Shown here: one piece after another, positions 1-7,100 of the stretch
Layout: each line of letters starts with the position of its first letter
Numbering within the stretch: position 1 is the first letter of the stretch
Source of the DNA: Clostridiales bacterium
Lineage (GTDB): Bacteria; Bacillota; Clostridia; Christensenellales; Borkfalkiaceae
Length of the DNA stretch: 35,023 nucleotides
Assembly (NCBI GenBank): GCA_015055725.1
Contig: SVHO01000012.1
Location: 1 to 35,023 of the forward strand
Direction of reading: 5' to 3'
Program-made: the position numbers and the translations under genes
Notes under the pieces: generated by a model
Database searches by the model: none
Told to the model about the DNA's origin: nothing
The model's input: only the letters and a program-made list of their open reading frames with translations

Positions 1-237
1 AGATAACATTTCTGCGCAGAGGCGTAATCGGCGTATCGAAGGTAGGATACGTGTAAAGTGGCGACATTTTACGCATCACATCACTTTTCTTAACTCGTTT
101 ACGCACCGTTTGCGCGGTCTTTCGCAACGAAAGACAAACCCGAATTTGTTTCGGGTTTGTCTTTTGTTTTGTGTAGAAACGAGATTTTATTTTGGTTCTT
201 TGGTTCGGCTTTGCCAACGTAGCGTTAGCGTAGTTGT
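1..237. other. Unassigned GC-richer segment, no supported gene
   Basis: The first 130 bases are visibly richer in G+C than the rest of the window and match no protein or RNA I recognise. One forward frame stays open from base 2 to about 261, but its translation is arginine-rich, low in structure and reads straight through a terminator hairpin, so I do not call it a gene. Another frame ends at a stop near base 56 and could be the tail of a gene that begins outside the window. The stretch ends at a tRNA-Ser 3' fragment, so it may be the end of an integrated element; that is inference. Confidence 0.4.
131..170 (+). terminator. Strong rho-independent terminator
   Basis: A perfect 14-bp stem (AAGACAAACCCGAA at 131-144 with TTCGGGTTTGTCTT at 150-163) with a 5-nt loop is followed by a T-rich tail. 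It would end a transcript entering from the left edge. Confidence 0.85.
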
Positions 238-255
238 ATCCCTCGCTCTCCGCCA
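238..255 (+). other. tRNA-Ser 3'-end fragment (possible attachment-site remnant)
   Basis: ATCCCTCGCTCTCCGCCA reads exactly like the end of a tRNA-Ser: the 3' strand of the T stem (CCCTC), an acceptor 3' strand GCTCTCC that would pair with the usual GGAGAGC, discriminator G, and CCA. The sequence just 5' of it does not form the rest of a T arm or a tRNA body, so this is a partial copy. Integrases that use tRNA 3' ends leave such fragments at one end of the inserted DNA. The full tRNA-Ser would lie outside the window. Confidence 0.6.
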
Positions 256-260
256 AACAT

Positions 261-300
261 AACCTAATCCGAGCTAAAATCGGTTTAGGTTTTTTCTTTT
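261..300 (+). terminator. Terminator after the tRNA-Ser fragment
   Basis: The arms AACCTAA-T-CCGA and TCGG-T-TTAGGTT (one T-T mismatch, 7-nt loop) are followed by a long T run. It sits 5 nt after the CCA of the tRNA-Ser fragment, so it probably belonged to the tRNA transcription unit and was copied along with it. Confidence 0.8.
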
Positions 301-324
301 ATATAAAAATTTATAAATTTTTTA

Positions 325-345
325 ATATGACAAATGTTGTCATAT
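325..345. promoter_or_regulatory. Perfect 9-bp palindrome, possible operator
   Basis: The arms ATATGACAA (325-333) and TTGTCATAT (337-345) flank a 3-nt centre, about 100 nt upstream of the first gene. No T run follows, so it is not a terminator. The size and symmetry fit the binding site of a dimeric repressor, but I cannot name the protein. Confidence 0.45.
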
Positions 346-448
346 ATACATACTAAAATCTAAGTAGAAAAGCAAAGGGACGAAATAATTATGATAAATC
401 TATAAATTATGTAGTCGATTGTGTATTAAAGAAGAAAAGGAGTTAATT

Positions 449-1141
449 ATGGATGTTTTAATCTGGAAAGAAATTGAACAAGATTTTGAAACTGCGAAAA
501 AAAATCTTTGGTGTCCTAAAGGCGTTGAGACGTGGCATAGGGAAGAAGAGATTGGAAACTATTATTTATTAAAAGCGTATTTAAATGCTAAAAAAGAAGA
601 GGTAAAGGATAATTTACTATTTGCTAGGATACTTATGTCAATGTATTGGGTAAATACACATATACAAAGTGAGTGGTATTTGCTTAAAACATTTATCAAG
701 CCAGCTTTAGATAGCTATAACAAAGCAATTAAATTAGGTGAAAAACCAACTGAAGAAGAATTAAAAAGAGTAAATAGGATTTATGACGAATTGCAATATA
801 ATATGATGAAATATAGGCAAGATGACTGTGATTTAATAGCTTTAATTGATGGGTTAAGTGATATACCTGAATTCTATTTTCATGATTCAGAAGTTCATAG
901 TTTTTGCGTAAACGGAGATAATGCAACAATGCTTTTGGAATTTGAAGGCGTTTTTGTTGAGTTTACCTTTTATGGCGTTCTAGAATTTAATACTAATATA
1001 GATATCAACAATCAATACGTGTGTGATTATTATTGCTTTCAAACATATTATGCTAAAGAACTTCTAATTTTTATCTTAAACTGTGGGTATACAATTTATT
1101 GTAAAAAAATAAAAGCAAAAAGAGTTGATAAATTAGATTAA
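449..1141 (+). CDS. Protein of unknown function, possibly immunity-like
   Basis: I do not recognise this 230-residue protein with confidence. The ATG at 449 is chosen because AAAAGGAG lies 6 nt upstream; an in-frame TTG at 419 has no ribosome site. The N-terminal two thirds are rich in charged and aromatic residues and look helical. The C-terminal part (from about residue 140) contains FHDSEVHSF followed by alternating hydrophobic strands, an arrangement that from memory resembles C-terminal domains of DUF4085-type and some polymorphic-toxin immunity proteins. There is no signal peptide or membrane segment, and no toxin gene is adjacent. It writes Asp-Val as GATGTT at its start, unlike most of the window, which fits a recently acquired gene. 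Confidence 0.75.
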   Translation: MDVLIWKEIEQDFETAKKNLWCPKGVETWHREEEIGNYYLLKAYLNAKKEEVKDNLLFARILMSMYWVNTHIQSEWYLLKTFIKPALDSYNKAIKLGEKPTEEELKRVNRIYDELQYNMMKYRQDDCDLIALIDGLSDIPEFYFHDSEVHSFCVNGDNATMLLEFEGVFVEFTFYGVLEFNTNIDINNQYVCDYYCFQTYYAKELLIFILNCGYTIYCKKIKAKRVDKLD

Positions 1142-1327
1142 TATGAAATTTAAATATAGGGAAATGTCTTTAACATTATAAAATTTATTTTTGCGAGCGA
1201 ATTTGATAATTAAAATTGTTTGCCTTTAATTTAAAACTTTTTTATGAATTGGATTTTTTTATTGATTTTCTTTCTATAATCGTGTAATATATAATATATA
1301 AAAAGTTAAATTTTAGTGGGTGGTTTT

Positions 1328-2218
1328 ATGATGAATTTGGAAAGCTTAAAGCAGTTACTTTCTGATTTGTGTTTCCCTGAAAAAGCAAAGCAAAATGTAA
1401 TATCATATTATAATAAAATAAATGAGTGTTGCTCTAAAGATTTAGAAGAAATTATATCGAAATACGAGCAAAACTATGATATGCCGTGGAGCGAATTTGA
1501 AGTAATTTTTGCAAAAATGAAAGAAATCGCTAAAAAAACTGGTTTACACGAATTTAGTGTGGGGTTAGTATATTATTTATTGCTTTCAGAACCGCTTAAG
1601 CAAGTGTATATTAAAAAAGGCGTTTCTCTTGATATTTGGAAAACGTCTGTAATGGATTTGAAATATAAATTAGATGAAGCCGAAATTATGAACGGTGTTT
1701 GTGGTGTTATTAAATTTAGTTGGCCCGTTCAATTTTTTAGGTTTGAAAAATTCGGAATAGGTAAATTGCAATTTGAAGTAATTCCTTTTAGGCACGAATT
1801 TAATCTTAACGGAATTGAACTTAAACCAAATAGCAAGGTAATTAACGTTCATATTCCTAAAACAGGAGAGCCACTTGATAGAGAAAGTATGCTTGATGCA
1901 TATAAGCGGGCAAAAGAGTTTTTTGCTAACGTTAAGTACGGTGATAAAACGGTGTTCGTTTGTGAAAGTTGGATGCTATCCGAAAAAAACAAGCAAATTT
2001 TTAAGCCTGAAAGTAATTTGTTTAAGTTTATTAATGATTATACAATTGTTGAAAGCGGGGATTATTCTGATTACCAAGAAACGTGGCGAATTTTTGATAC
2101 GACGGATTTGTCAGATTTAGAAAAATTGCCCCAAAAAACTTCCGTTCAACGTGCTTATTTAGATATTATGAGAAAAGGAGAAAAGACGGGGTGGGCTTAC
2201 GGGGCGTTTGTTTTTTAA
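1328..2218 (+). CDS. GNAT-like acyltransferase domain protein
   Basis: This 296-residue soluble protein resembles the Clostridia 'acyltransferase domain-containing' family, in which a helical N-terminal domain precedes a GNAT-like C-terminal half. The C-terminal half carries NVHIPKTGEPLD, then a helix DAYKRAKEFF, then VFVCESWMLSE and a closing segment, the order I recall for that family. Substrate and role are not known. Tandem ATG codons at 1328 and 1331 are the likely starts; a GTG at 1316 in the same frame has no ribosome site. A TATAAT-like box at 1275-1280 may be its promoter. Its last 60 nt are overlapped from the other strand by a small convergent gene. The family call rests on recall and overall pattern, not a search. 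Confidence 0.7.
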   Translation: MMNLESLKQLLSDLCFPEKAKQNVISYYNKINECCSKDLEEIISKYEQNYDMPWSEFEVIFAKMKEIAKKTGLHEFSVGLVYYLLLSEPLKQVYIKKGVSLDIWKTSVMDLKYKLDEAEIMNGVCGVIKFSWPVQFFRFEKFGIGKLQFEVIPFRHEFNLNGIELKPNSKVINVHIPKTGEPLDRESMLDAYKRAKEFFANVKYGDKTVFVCESWMLSEKNKQIFKPESNLFKFINDYTIVESGDYSDYQETWRIFDTTDLSDLEKLPQKTSVQRAYLDIMRKGEKTGWAYGAFVF

Positions 2219-2437
2219 CTTTAATTGCCTTATTCTATTTTTGATTTTTATTAAGGGCAAATATTCATGCCATTTGTGTCTTCTTATTGGCATTATTGGG
2301 TGAGATTTGTCGTTGAAAACCAAAACCAAAGCTGGTGAAATTTTGTTGTGACGAGCAGTAAAATAGTATTTTAAAAGTTTTCCGTTCTCAATCAACTTTT
2401 TTGCCGTATTATGATAATTAAAATACTTTTTTCCCAT
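2159..2437 (-). CDS. Small conserved-looking protein, convergent with and overlapping the acyltransferase gene
   Basis: This minus-strand frame encodes 92 residues from the ATG at 2437. The core has the pattern NYHNTAKKLIENGKL ... HNKISPALVLVF ... PIMPIRRHKWHEYLPLI, which resembles a short family of uncharacterised Firmicute proteins (N-Y-H, then P-A-L-V-L and P-M-P-I-R with H-x-W near the end); I recall this pattern but cannot verify it here. The part after residue 70 is basic and less protein-like and runs antisense into the end of the acyltransferase gene for 60 nt. There is no clear ribosome site, so the start could be further upstream in the same frame (an ATG at 2473). Without it the stretch 2219-2493 would hold no gene. 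Confidence 0.5.
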   Translation of the reverse strand: MGKKYFNYHNTAKKLIENGKLLKYYFTARHNKISPALVLVFNDKSHPIMPIRRHKWHEYLPLIKIKNRIRQLKLKNKRPVSPPRLFSFSHNI

Positions 2438-2493
2438 ACAATAAGTATTGTTCAGTTTAATTTTATAATTCATTTTGAACTTAAAGGAGTAGT

Positions 2494-3075
2494 ATGAAAA
2501 TTTGTGTGTATGGCGCGGCGTCACCAACTATTGATGCTGAGTTTTTTTCTAAAACTGAAATGCTGGGTGAAAAAATGGCTTTACGTGGCCATTCGCTTGT
2601 TTTTGGCGGAGGTGCTTGTGGTTTAATGGGTGCAGTTGCTAAAGGTGTAAAAAACAAAAACGGCAGTATTTTAGGGGTTATTCCCAAGTTTTTTGATGAG
2701 CATGAAATTGAAGTTGTTTGTAATTTTTGTGATAAACTAATTAAACCCCAAACTATGAGAGAAAGAAAGCAAATTATGGAAGATAATTCTGATGCTTTTA
2801 TAGTCACACCTGGCGGCATTGGCACGTTTGAAGAATTTTTCGAAATTTTGACGCTTAAACAACTGTGCAGACATAATAAGCCTATTGCAATTTTTAATAT
2901 TAACGGATATTATGATGAAATAATCGTTGCTCTTAAAAAAGCGGTTGAAAAAAATTTTGTTCGCAATGAATGCCTATCTCTATTTAAGGTTTTTGATGAT
3001 GCTGATATATTGCTTGACTATATTGAAGCGCCCGTGACGGATATAAAAAGCGTTAAAGAACTTAAAAACGGATAA
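2494..3075 (+). CDS. LOG family protein (nucleoside 5'-monophosphate phosphoribohydrolase type)
   Basis: This 193-residue Rossmann-fold protein belongs to the TIGR00730/LOG family (YvdD type). Members cleave the N-glycosidic bond of nucleoside monophosphates, including cytokinin nucleotides, releasing a base and ribose 5-phosphate. The signature PGGIGTFEE is at residues 106-114 and the second signature, MRERK, at 88-92, so the catalytic Arg and Glu are present. AAAGGAG lies 4 nt before the ATG. The physiological substrate in a sporulating Clostridium is not known and may be AMP/CMP rather than a cytokinin. It stands alone between accessory genes and the tRNA-Trp repeat region. Confidence 0.9.
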   Translation: MKICVYGAASPTIDAEFFSKTEMLGEKMALRGHSLVFGGGACGLMGAVAKGVKNKNGSILGVIPKFFDEHEIEVVCNFCDKLIKPQTMRERKQIMEDNSDAFIVTPGGIGTFEEFFEILTLKQLCRHNKPIAIFNINGYYDEIIVALKKAVEKNFVRNECLSLFKVFDDADILLDYIEAPVTDIKSVKELKNG

Positions 3076-3124
3076 TTTTTTTCAAGTCTGCAATCGGCGA
3101 AGACGGTTGCGCAATAGGTAAAAA

Positions 3125-3164
3125 ATAAAATAAAAAATCCCAACCACTTTTGTGATTAGGATTT
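3125..3164 (-). terminator. Second copy of the tRNA-Trp terminator
   Basis: The stem 3135-3147 with 3152-3164 and a 4-nt loop uses G-U pairs only if read on the minus strand, where it is followed by T-rich sequence. It stands directly after the truncated tRNA 3' end and is the counterpart of the terminator at 3251-3290. Confidence 0.7.
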
Positions 3165-3184
3165 GGCAGGGGAGACGCGACTCG
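3164..3184 (-). pseudogene. Truncated tRNA-Trp 3' end
   Basis: These 21 nt are identical to the last 21 nt of the intact tRNA-Trp gene (T-loop 3' half, T stem, acceptor 3' strand, CCA). The anticodon arm, D arm and 5' acceptor strand are missing, so it cannot be a tRNA. It may be the second attachment site left by an excised element or a product of local duplication. Confidence 0.75.
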
Positions 3185-3250
3185 GGCGAAGCCCTGCGCA
3201 GTGAAACGGAGCAGTCAGCAATCGGCGGAGACGGTTGCGTGAAGGATTAT

Positions 3251-3290
3251 TAAAAATAAAAAATCCCAACCACGTTTGTGATTGAGATTT
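3251..3290 (-). terminator. Terminator of tRNA-Trp
   Basis: The hairpin 3261-3273 with 3278-3290 pairs fully only in minus-strand RNA (two C-A oppositions on the plus strand become G-U). It is followed on the minus strand by TTTATTTTTA and lies immediately after the tRNA CCA. Confidence 0.85.
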
Positions 3291-3366
3291 TGGCAGGGGA
3301 GACGCGACTCGAACACGCAACCGGCGGTTTTGGAGACCGCTGCTCTACCAATTGAGCCACTCCCCT
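3291..3366 (-). tRNA. tRNA-Trp (CCA anticodon)
   Basis: The minus strand gives a complete 76-nt cloverleaf. Acceptor AGGGGAG pairs with CTCCCCT, the D loop contains AATTGGTAG, the anticodon loop is CTCCAAA with anticodon CCA, the T arm contains GTTCGAGTC, the discriminator is G, and the CCA is encoded. It has its own strong promoter upstream (3380-3408) and a terminator directly downstream. Confidence 0.97.
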
Positions 3367-3379
3367 AAGAGCATTATTG

Positions 3380-3408
3380 ATTATATAATAAAACTAAATT
3401 TTAGTCAA
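3380..3408 (-). promoter_or_regulatory. Promoter of tRNA-Trp
   Basis: On the minus strand TTGACT (3408-3403) and TATAAT (3385-3380) are separated by 17 nt, and the -10 box ends 13 nt before the first base of the tRNA. Confidence 0.85.
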
Positions 3409-3434
3409 TCAAAATTGACAACAAAAGGTGAAAA

Positions 3435-4241
3435 ATGGAAAAGAAATTTAAATTAGGCGTAATTGGCGCGGGGTTTATGGCAACTGCAATAATAAAAGGT
3501 GCTTTGAAGGCGTCAATTTTGTCGCCAGAAGACGTTATCGTTAGTGACCCAAATGAGATATCGCTTGATAAAATGGCTAAAAACGGAGTTTGTGTCACTC
3601 AATCTAATTTAGAAGTTGCGTCTAATTCAGAATTTGTTTTATTTGCAATTAAACCACAAAATTTAAGTCAGGTTTTAGAAAGTATTAAAAGTGCGCATGA
3701 TTGCAAATTTATATCAATTATGGCAGGGGTGCGAAAAGAAAAAATTAAAAATTACTTCCCTTTAACAAAAATTGCAAGATGTATGCCTAATACGCCGTGC
3801 GCTATCGGTAGTGGCGCGGTAGGGCTTGACGTTTCCGATTTTAGTGACGATGAAGATATTCAATTTATAGTTAAGTTATTTGACTCACTTGCCTCAGTAG
3901 TTATGGTTAATGAAGATAAGTTGAACGCTGTGACAGGGGTTAGTGGAAGTGCTCCTGCGTATTTTTACCTATTCCTAAAAGGAATTATTGATGCAGGTGT
4001 TCAAAATGGCTTAACCGAAGAACAAGCAAAGGTCTTAGCAACGTCCACAATGATTGGCGCGGGTAAAATGGTGTTAAATAATGATGATAAAAGCCTTGAC
4101 GAACTTATAAATGCCGTGTGTAGCAAAGGTGGGACAACTATTGAAGCGGTTAAGGTTTATGAAAATGAAAGATTAAGTAATATTACGCTTAACGCAATTA
4201 ACGCTTGTGTTAAAAGGGCAACGGAATTAGAAAAACTATGA
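3435..4241 (+). CDS. proC: Pyrroline-5-carboxylate reductase
   Basis: The 268-residue enzyme reduces 1-pyrroline-5-carboxylate to proline with NAD(P)H, the last step of proline synthesis in the cytoplasm. The N-terminal Rossmann motif GAGFMA is at residues 11-16; the C-terminal dimerisation domain contains VTGVSGSAPAYFYLF and the family signature CSKGGTTIEAV near residue 230. Length is normal for ProC. AAAAGGTG lies a few bases before the ATG. The stop overlaps the rnhA start (ATGA), so the two are co-transcribed. Confidence 0.97.
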   Translation: MEKKFKLGVIGAGFMATAIIKGALKASILSPEDVIVSDPNEISLDKMAKNGVCVTQSNLEVASNSEFVLFAIKPQNLSQVLESIKSAHDCKFISIMAGVRKEKIKNYFPLTKIARCMPNTPCAIGSGAVGLDVSDFSDDEDIQFIVKLFDSLASVVMVNEDKLNAVTGVSGSAPAYFYLFLKGIIDAGVQNGLTEEQAKVLATSTMIGAGKMVLNNDDKSLDELINAVCSKGGTTIEAVKVYENERLSNITLNAINACVKRATELEKL

Positions 4242-4681
4242 AAAAACTGATTGATTTATACACTGATGGTGCTTGCAGTGGCAATCCGGGTGACGGTGGG
4301 TATTGCGCTATATTGCTACACAACGACCTTAAAAAAATAGTTAGTGGTTATGAGCCTGAGACGACTAATAATAGAATGGAGCTTAAAGCAGTTATTGAAG
4401 GTCTTAAATGTTTGAAATTTTCATGTAAAGTAAACGTTTACAGTGATTCTCAATACGTTGTTGACGCCTTTAATCGCGGGTGGTTTGATACTTGGCTTAC
4501 AAATGGTTGGAAAACTGCAGATAAAAAACCAGTTAAAAACGTTGACTTGTGGCAAGATTTATATGTGGAAATGCAAAAACACGACGTGTCGTTTATAAAA
4601 GTGCCTGGTCATGCTGATAATGAGTATAACAACGAATGCGATAAAATTGCCGTTGCTGAATATAAAAAGCATCAAAAATAA
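4238..4681 (+). CDS. rnhA: Ribonuclease HI
   Basis: This 147-residue type 1 RNase H cleaves the RNA strand of RNA-DNA hybrids, for example R-loops and primer remnants. All four catalytic acids are visible at the expected spacing: Asp10 (in DGACSGNPG), Glu48 (in NNRMELKA), Asp70 (in YSDSQYVVD) and Asp135; the catalytic-loop His125 is in PGHADN. Length matches the E. coli enzyme closely. It overlaps proC by 4 nt and has no strong ribosome site of its own, which suggests translational coupling. Confidence 0.97.
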   Translation: MKKLIDLYTDGACSGNPGDGGYCAILLHNDLKKIVSGYEPETTNNRMELKAVIEGLKCLKFSCKVNVYSDSQYVVDAFNRGWFDTWLTNGWKTADKKPVKNVDLWQDLYVEMQKHDVSFIKVPGHADNEYNNECDKIAVAEYKKHQK

Positions 4682-4735
4682 GTTTAATTATATATTTTTT
4701 GGATAAGTTTGCTTTTTAAATAATATAATAATATT

Positions 4736-5656
4736 ATGAATAAAAGTGATAAGGTGACGTTAATAAAAGAGATTTTTTATATAGCCCTAATTGCAATGCT
4801 CGGTTGCGTTGGGGTTATTTTTTGTGTTTTATATATAGAAACTTTTGAAAGCGGGGTGCTCTTTTATTATTCTAACCTTTTAAAAAGTATTTCTGTTGGG
4901 TTGGTTTCAGCGTTAACCATTACAACGCTTTTGCTTGTTAAAAAAGAAAAATCTTTCGTTTTTAAATTATTCTTTTTATTGTGTATACTTATTGCTAGTG
5001 TGTCGTCTGGGCTATATTTATTAAAAATTAGCGGTTTCTTAAATAGATTTCGTAGCATAAACGAATTTAGAGAATTCGTCAGTTCGTTTGGTGCTTACGG
5101 GGTTATAATTTTTATTGTCATACAGTTTTTACAAGTTGTTGTGTTGCCTATACCTGCATTTATCACTGTTGGTGCAGGAGTTTTGCTTTTTGGCGCTTTT
5201 TACGGAGCGTTATATAGTTGTGTTGGAATTATATTAGGCTCGATAGTTGCTTATTTTATAGGCAGGATTTTTGGTTTTAAGGTGGCAAAGTGGTTGGTTG
5301 GGGAAGAATCATTAAAAAAGGGGATTGAAACTATTAAAGGCAAAGATAGGCTAATTTTAACTTTTATGTTTCTTTTTCCATTTTTCCCAGATGACCTTTT
5401 GTGCTTTGTTGCCGGGTTAACGAGTGTCACTCCATTATTTTTTGTTGTTATGATTTTCATAACGAGAATTATTTCAGTTTTTGCATCCTCATACTCTATG
5501 AATAACAGTATAATTCCTTACGATACGTGGTGGGGTATCTTACTTTGGATTCTATTTTTTGCCCTTACAATCCTAATAACAATTCTAATTTATAAAAAAG
5601 GAAGTGTGTTAGAAGAAAAATTTTCAAAAAAGAAAAATAAAGATAATCACTTATAA
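4736..5656 (+). CDS. TVP38/TMEM64 (DedA-like VTT domain) membrane protein
   Basis: The 306-residue protein has about eight hydrophobic segments (near residues 12-36, 45-67, 70-94, 125-180 as re-entrant VTT segments, 205-255 and 265-290) and a lysine-rich tail. The central region, with VVLPIPAFITVGAG, FGAFYGALYSCVG, GSIVAYFIGR and FPFFPDDLLCFVAG, is characteristic of the VTT/SNARE-associated family. Relatives act in phospholipid translocation; no substrate can be read from the sequence. The first 100 residues, with three extra helices, are longer than the core domain. There is no Shine-Dalgarno site, and a TATAAT box (4724-4729) ends only 6 nt before the ATG, so the message could be leaderless. 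Confidence 0.88.
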   Translation: MNKSDKVTLIKEIFYIALIAMLGCVGVIFCVLYIETFESGVLFYYSNLLKSISVGLVSALTITTLLLVKKEKSFVFKLFFLLCILIASVSSGLYLLKISGFLNRFRSINEFREFVSSFGAYGVIIFIVIQFLQVVVLPIPAFITVGAGVLLFGAFYGALYSCVGIILGSIVAYFIGRIFGFKVAKWLVGEESLKKGIETIKGKDRLILTFMFLFPFFPDDLLCFVAGLTSVTPLFFVVMIFITRIISVFASSYSMNNSIIPYDTWWGILLWILFFALTILITILIYKKGSVLEEKFSKKKNKDNHL

Positions 5657-5802
5657 AAATTAATATAATTATGTCACACATAAAGATTTGAAAAATGATT
5701 TAGGAGGCTCTTTTTGTTTTAAAATCACTAAAGTGATTGCAAAAAGTGTTTAAAAATGTTATTATTAATAAGTATTTAAAACTTAGGAGTGTTGCGACTG
5801 AT
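5657..5802. promoter_or_regulatory. Intergenic region with two palindromes
   Basis: Two symmetrical motifs lie here: TTATG-TCACA-CATAA (about 5671-5685), repeated almost exactly upstream of the carboxypeptidase gene at 24780, and AATCACT-AA-AGTGATT (5723-5738). A consensus AGGAGG at 5702-5707 has no usable open frame after it. I cannot assign a regulator. Confidence 0.35.
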
Positions 5803-7023
5803 ATGCGCAAGGTTGTTGTAATTGGAGGCGGTGCATCGGGGCTTTTTGCTTCATACGCGTCTGCTTGCAAGGGTAATCAAACTATTTTGCTTGAAAAAAA
5901 CGAAAAGTTAGGTAAAAAAATTTATATTACTGGTAAAGGCAGGTGTAATCTAACTTCATCAGTTTCCATTGAAGAATTTTTTAACAACGTTGTTTCTAAT
6001 CCTAAGTTTTTATATAGCGCAATTAATAATCTTTCTCCAAAAGATACAATGTTGTTGTTTGAAAATAACGGACTAAAACTTAAAATTGAACGTGGAAATA
6101 GAGTTTTTCCACTTAGTGATAAGGCGAGTGACGTCACTAAAACAATGGAAAGGTTGATTGTTTCTAATGGGGTTGACGTTAGGTTAAATACAACTGTTAA
6201 CGATATTTTAATTGAAGATGGTTGCGTTAAGGGTGTGAATACTGATAAAGGTAAAATTAGTTGCGATAGCGTTATTATTTGCACTGGTGGTATTTCTTAT
6301 CCGCTCACAGGAAGTACGGGAGATGGGTATAGATTTGCTAAGGAGTTAGGTCACTCTATAACGGATATTAAACCTGCTTTAGTTGGTATTGAATTAGTTG
6401 GTAATGATTTCTTACAAATGCAAGGTTTGGCGTTAAAAAACGTTAAATTAACTGCAAAGCATAATAATAAAAGCGTATACGAAGACTTTGGTGAGTTGCT
6501 GTTTACGCATTTTGGGATTTCTGGACCAATCGTTCTATCTTGTTCATCAAAGATAAATAAATTAAACGTTAGTGACGTTGAGTTGTTTATAGATTTAAAA
6601 CCTGCGCTTGACGAACAGACTTTAGATAAACGCTTACTTAGAGAGTTTGCAGAAAATAACGTTAAAAACTTATCTAACGTTATGCGTTCGTTATTGCCAA
6701 GTTCTTTGATAAATTGCGTTATGCGACAAGCTAGGTTATACCGTGATAAAAAATGTTGTGAAATAACGGCAGTGGAAAGAAGAAATCTATTATTTGCGAT
6801 TAAAAGTTTATCGTTTAGAGTTAGCAAATTGAGACCAGTTAAGGAAGCAATTATTACTTCTGGCGGTGTAAACGTTAAAGAAATTAGCCCTAAAACTATG
6901 GAAAGTAAGCTAATTAAAGGCTTGTTTTTTGCAGGTGAAGTGCTTGACGTTGATGCCTTTACTGGTGGATTTAATTTGCAGTTAGCATTTTCAACAGGTT
7001 ATACCGCAGGGTTAAATAGTTGA
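5803..7023 (+). CDS. BaiN/HI0933-type FAD-dependent oxidoreductase
   Basis: The 406-residue flavoprotein starts at ATG 5803, because its FAD-binding motif VVVIGGGASG begins at residue 4; the frame is open further upstream but that extension lacks family features. GKGRCNLTS (about 44-52) and a C-terminal GLFFAGEVLDVDAFTGGFNLQLAFSTG-type ending are diagnostic for the YhiN/BaiN family of putative NAD(P)/FAD-dependent dehydrogenases. Gut relatives act in bile-acid reduction, but most members have no known substrate, so I do not assign one. AGGAG lies 13 nt upstream, a long spacing. All ten Asn/Asp codons before Val end in C in this gene. Confidence 0.9.
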   Translation: MRKVVVIGGGASGLFASYASACKGNQTILLEKNEKLGKKIYITGKGRCNLTSSVSIEEFFNNVVSNPKFLYSAINNLSPKDTMLLFENNGLKLKIERGNRVFPLSDKASDVTKTMERLIVSNGVDVRLNTTVNDILIEDGCVKGVNTDKGKISCDSVIICTGGISYPLTGSTGDGYRFAKELGHSITDIKPALVGIELVGNDFLQMQGLALKNVKLTAKHNNKSVYEDFGELLFTHFGISGPIVLSCSSKINKLNVSDVELFIDLKPALDEQTLDKRLLREFAENNVKNLSNVMRSLLPSSLINCVMRQARLYRDKKCCEITAVERRNLLFAIKSLSFRVSKLRPVKEAIITSGGVNVKEISPKTMESKLIKGLFFAGEVLDVDAFTGGFNLQLAFSTGYTAGLNS

Positions 7024-7100
7024 TTTTTGGCACGCGCAGGGTTCTTTTTGTTTTTTTAATCAATTTGCGTGTTTATTATAAAAAATAAAGGAGATACTTT

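Larger units (their letters stand above)
3090..3311. repeat. Imperfect direct repeat carrying a tRNA-Trp 3' end and terminator
   Basis: Two copies about 96 nt long, 127-128 bp apart, start with GCAATCGGCG(A/G)AGACGG (3090 and 3218), continue through an AT-rich stretch and a terminator hairpin, and end in the same 21 nt of the tRNA-Trp 3' end (3164-3184 and 3291-3311). Only the right copy continues into a full tRNA; the left one breaks off into GGCGAAGCC. Confidence 0.8.

Noticed and set aside
1-130. End of an rRNA, tmRNA, SRP RNA or RNase P RNA gene
   Set aside because: The stretch is GC-richer and ends in a terminator, but none of the conserved cores or 3' ends of these RNAs could be found.
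1316-1327. GTG start for the acyltransferase gene
   Set aside because: There is no ribosome site before it, and tandem ATG codons follow within 15 nt.
3164-3184. A second functional tRNA
   Set aside because: Only the 3' end is present; no anticodon arm or 5' acceptor strand can be formed from the neighbouring sequence.
5702-5738. A leader peptide behind the orphan AGGAGG
   Set aside because: The only start in range (TTG) is followed by a stop after one more codon, so no peptide can be supported.
5922-6827. Two long open frames antisense to the flavoprotein gene
   Set aside because: They mirror the codon pattern of the real gene, have leucine/serine-rich translations without family motifs, and lack ribosome sites. 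The same holds for antisense frames under plsC, ispH, recN and spoIVB.
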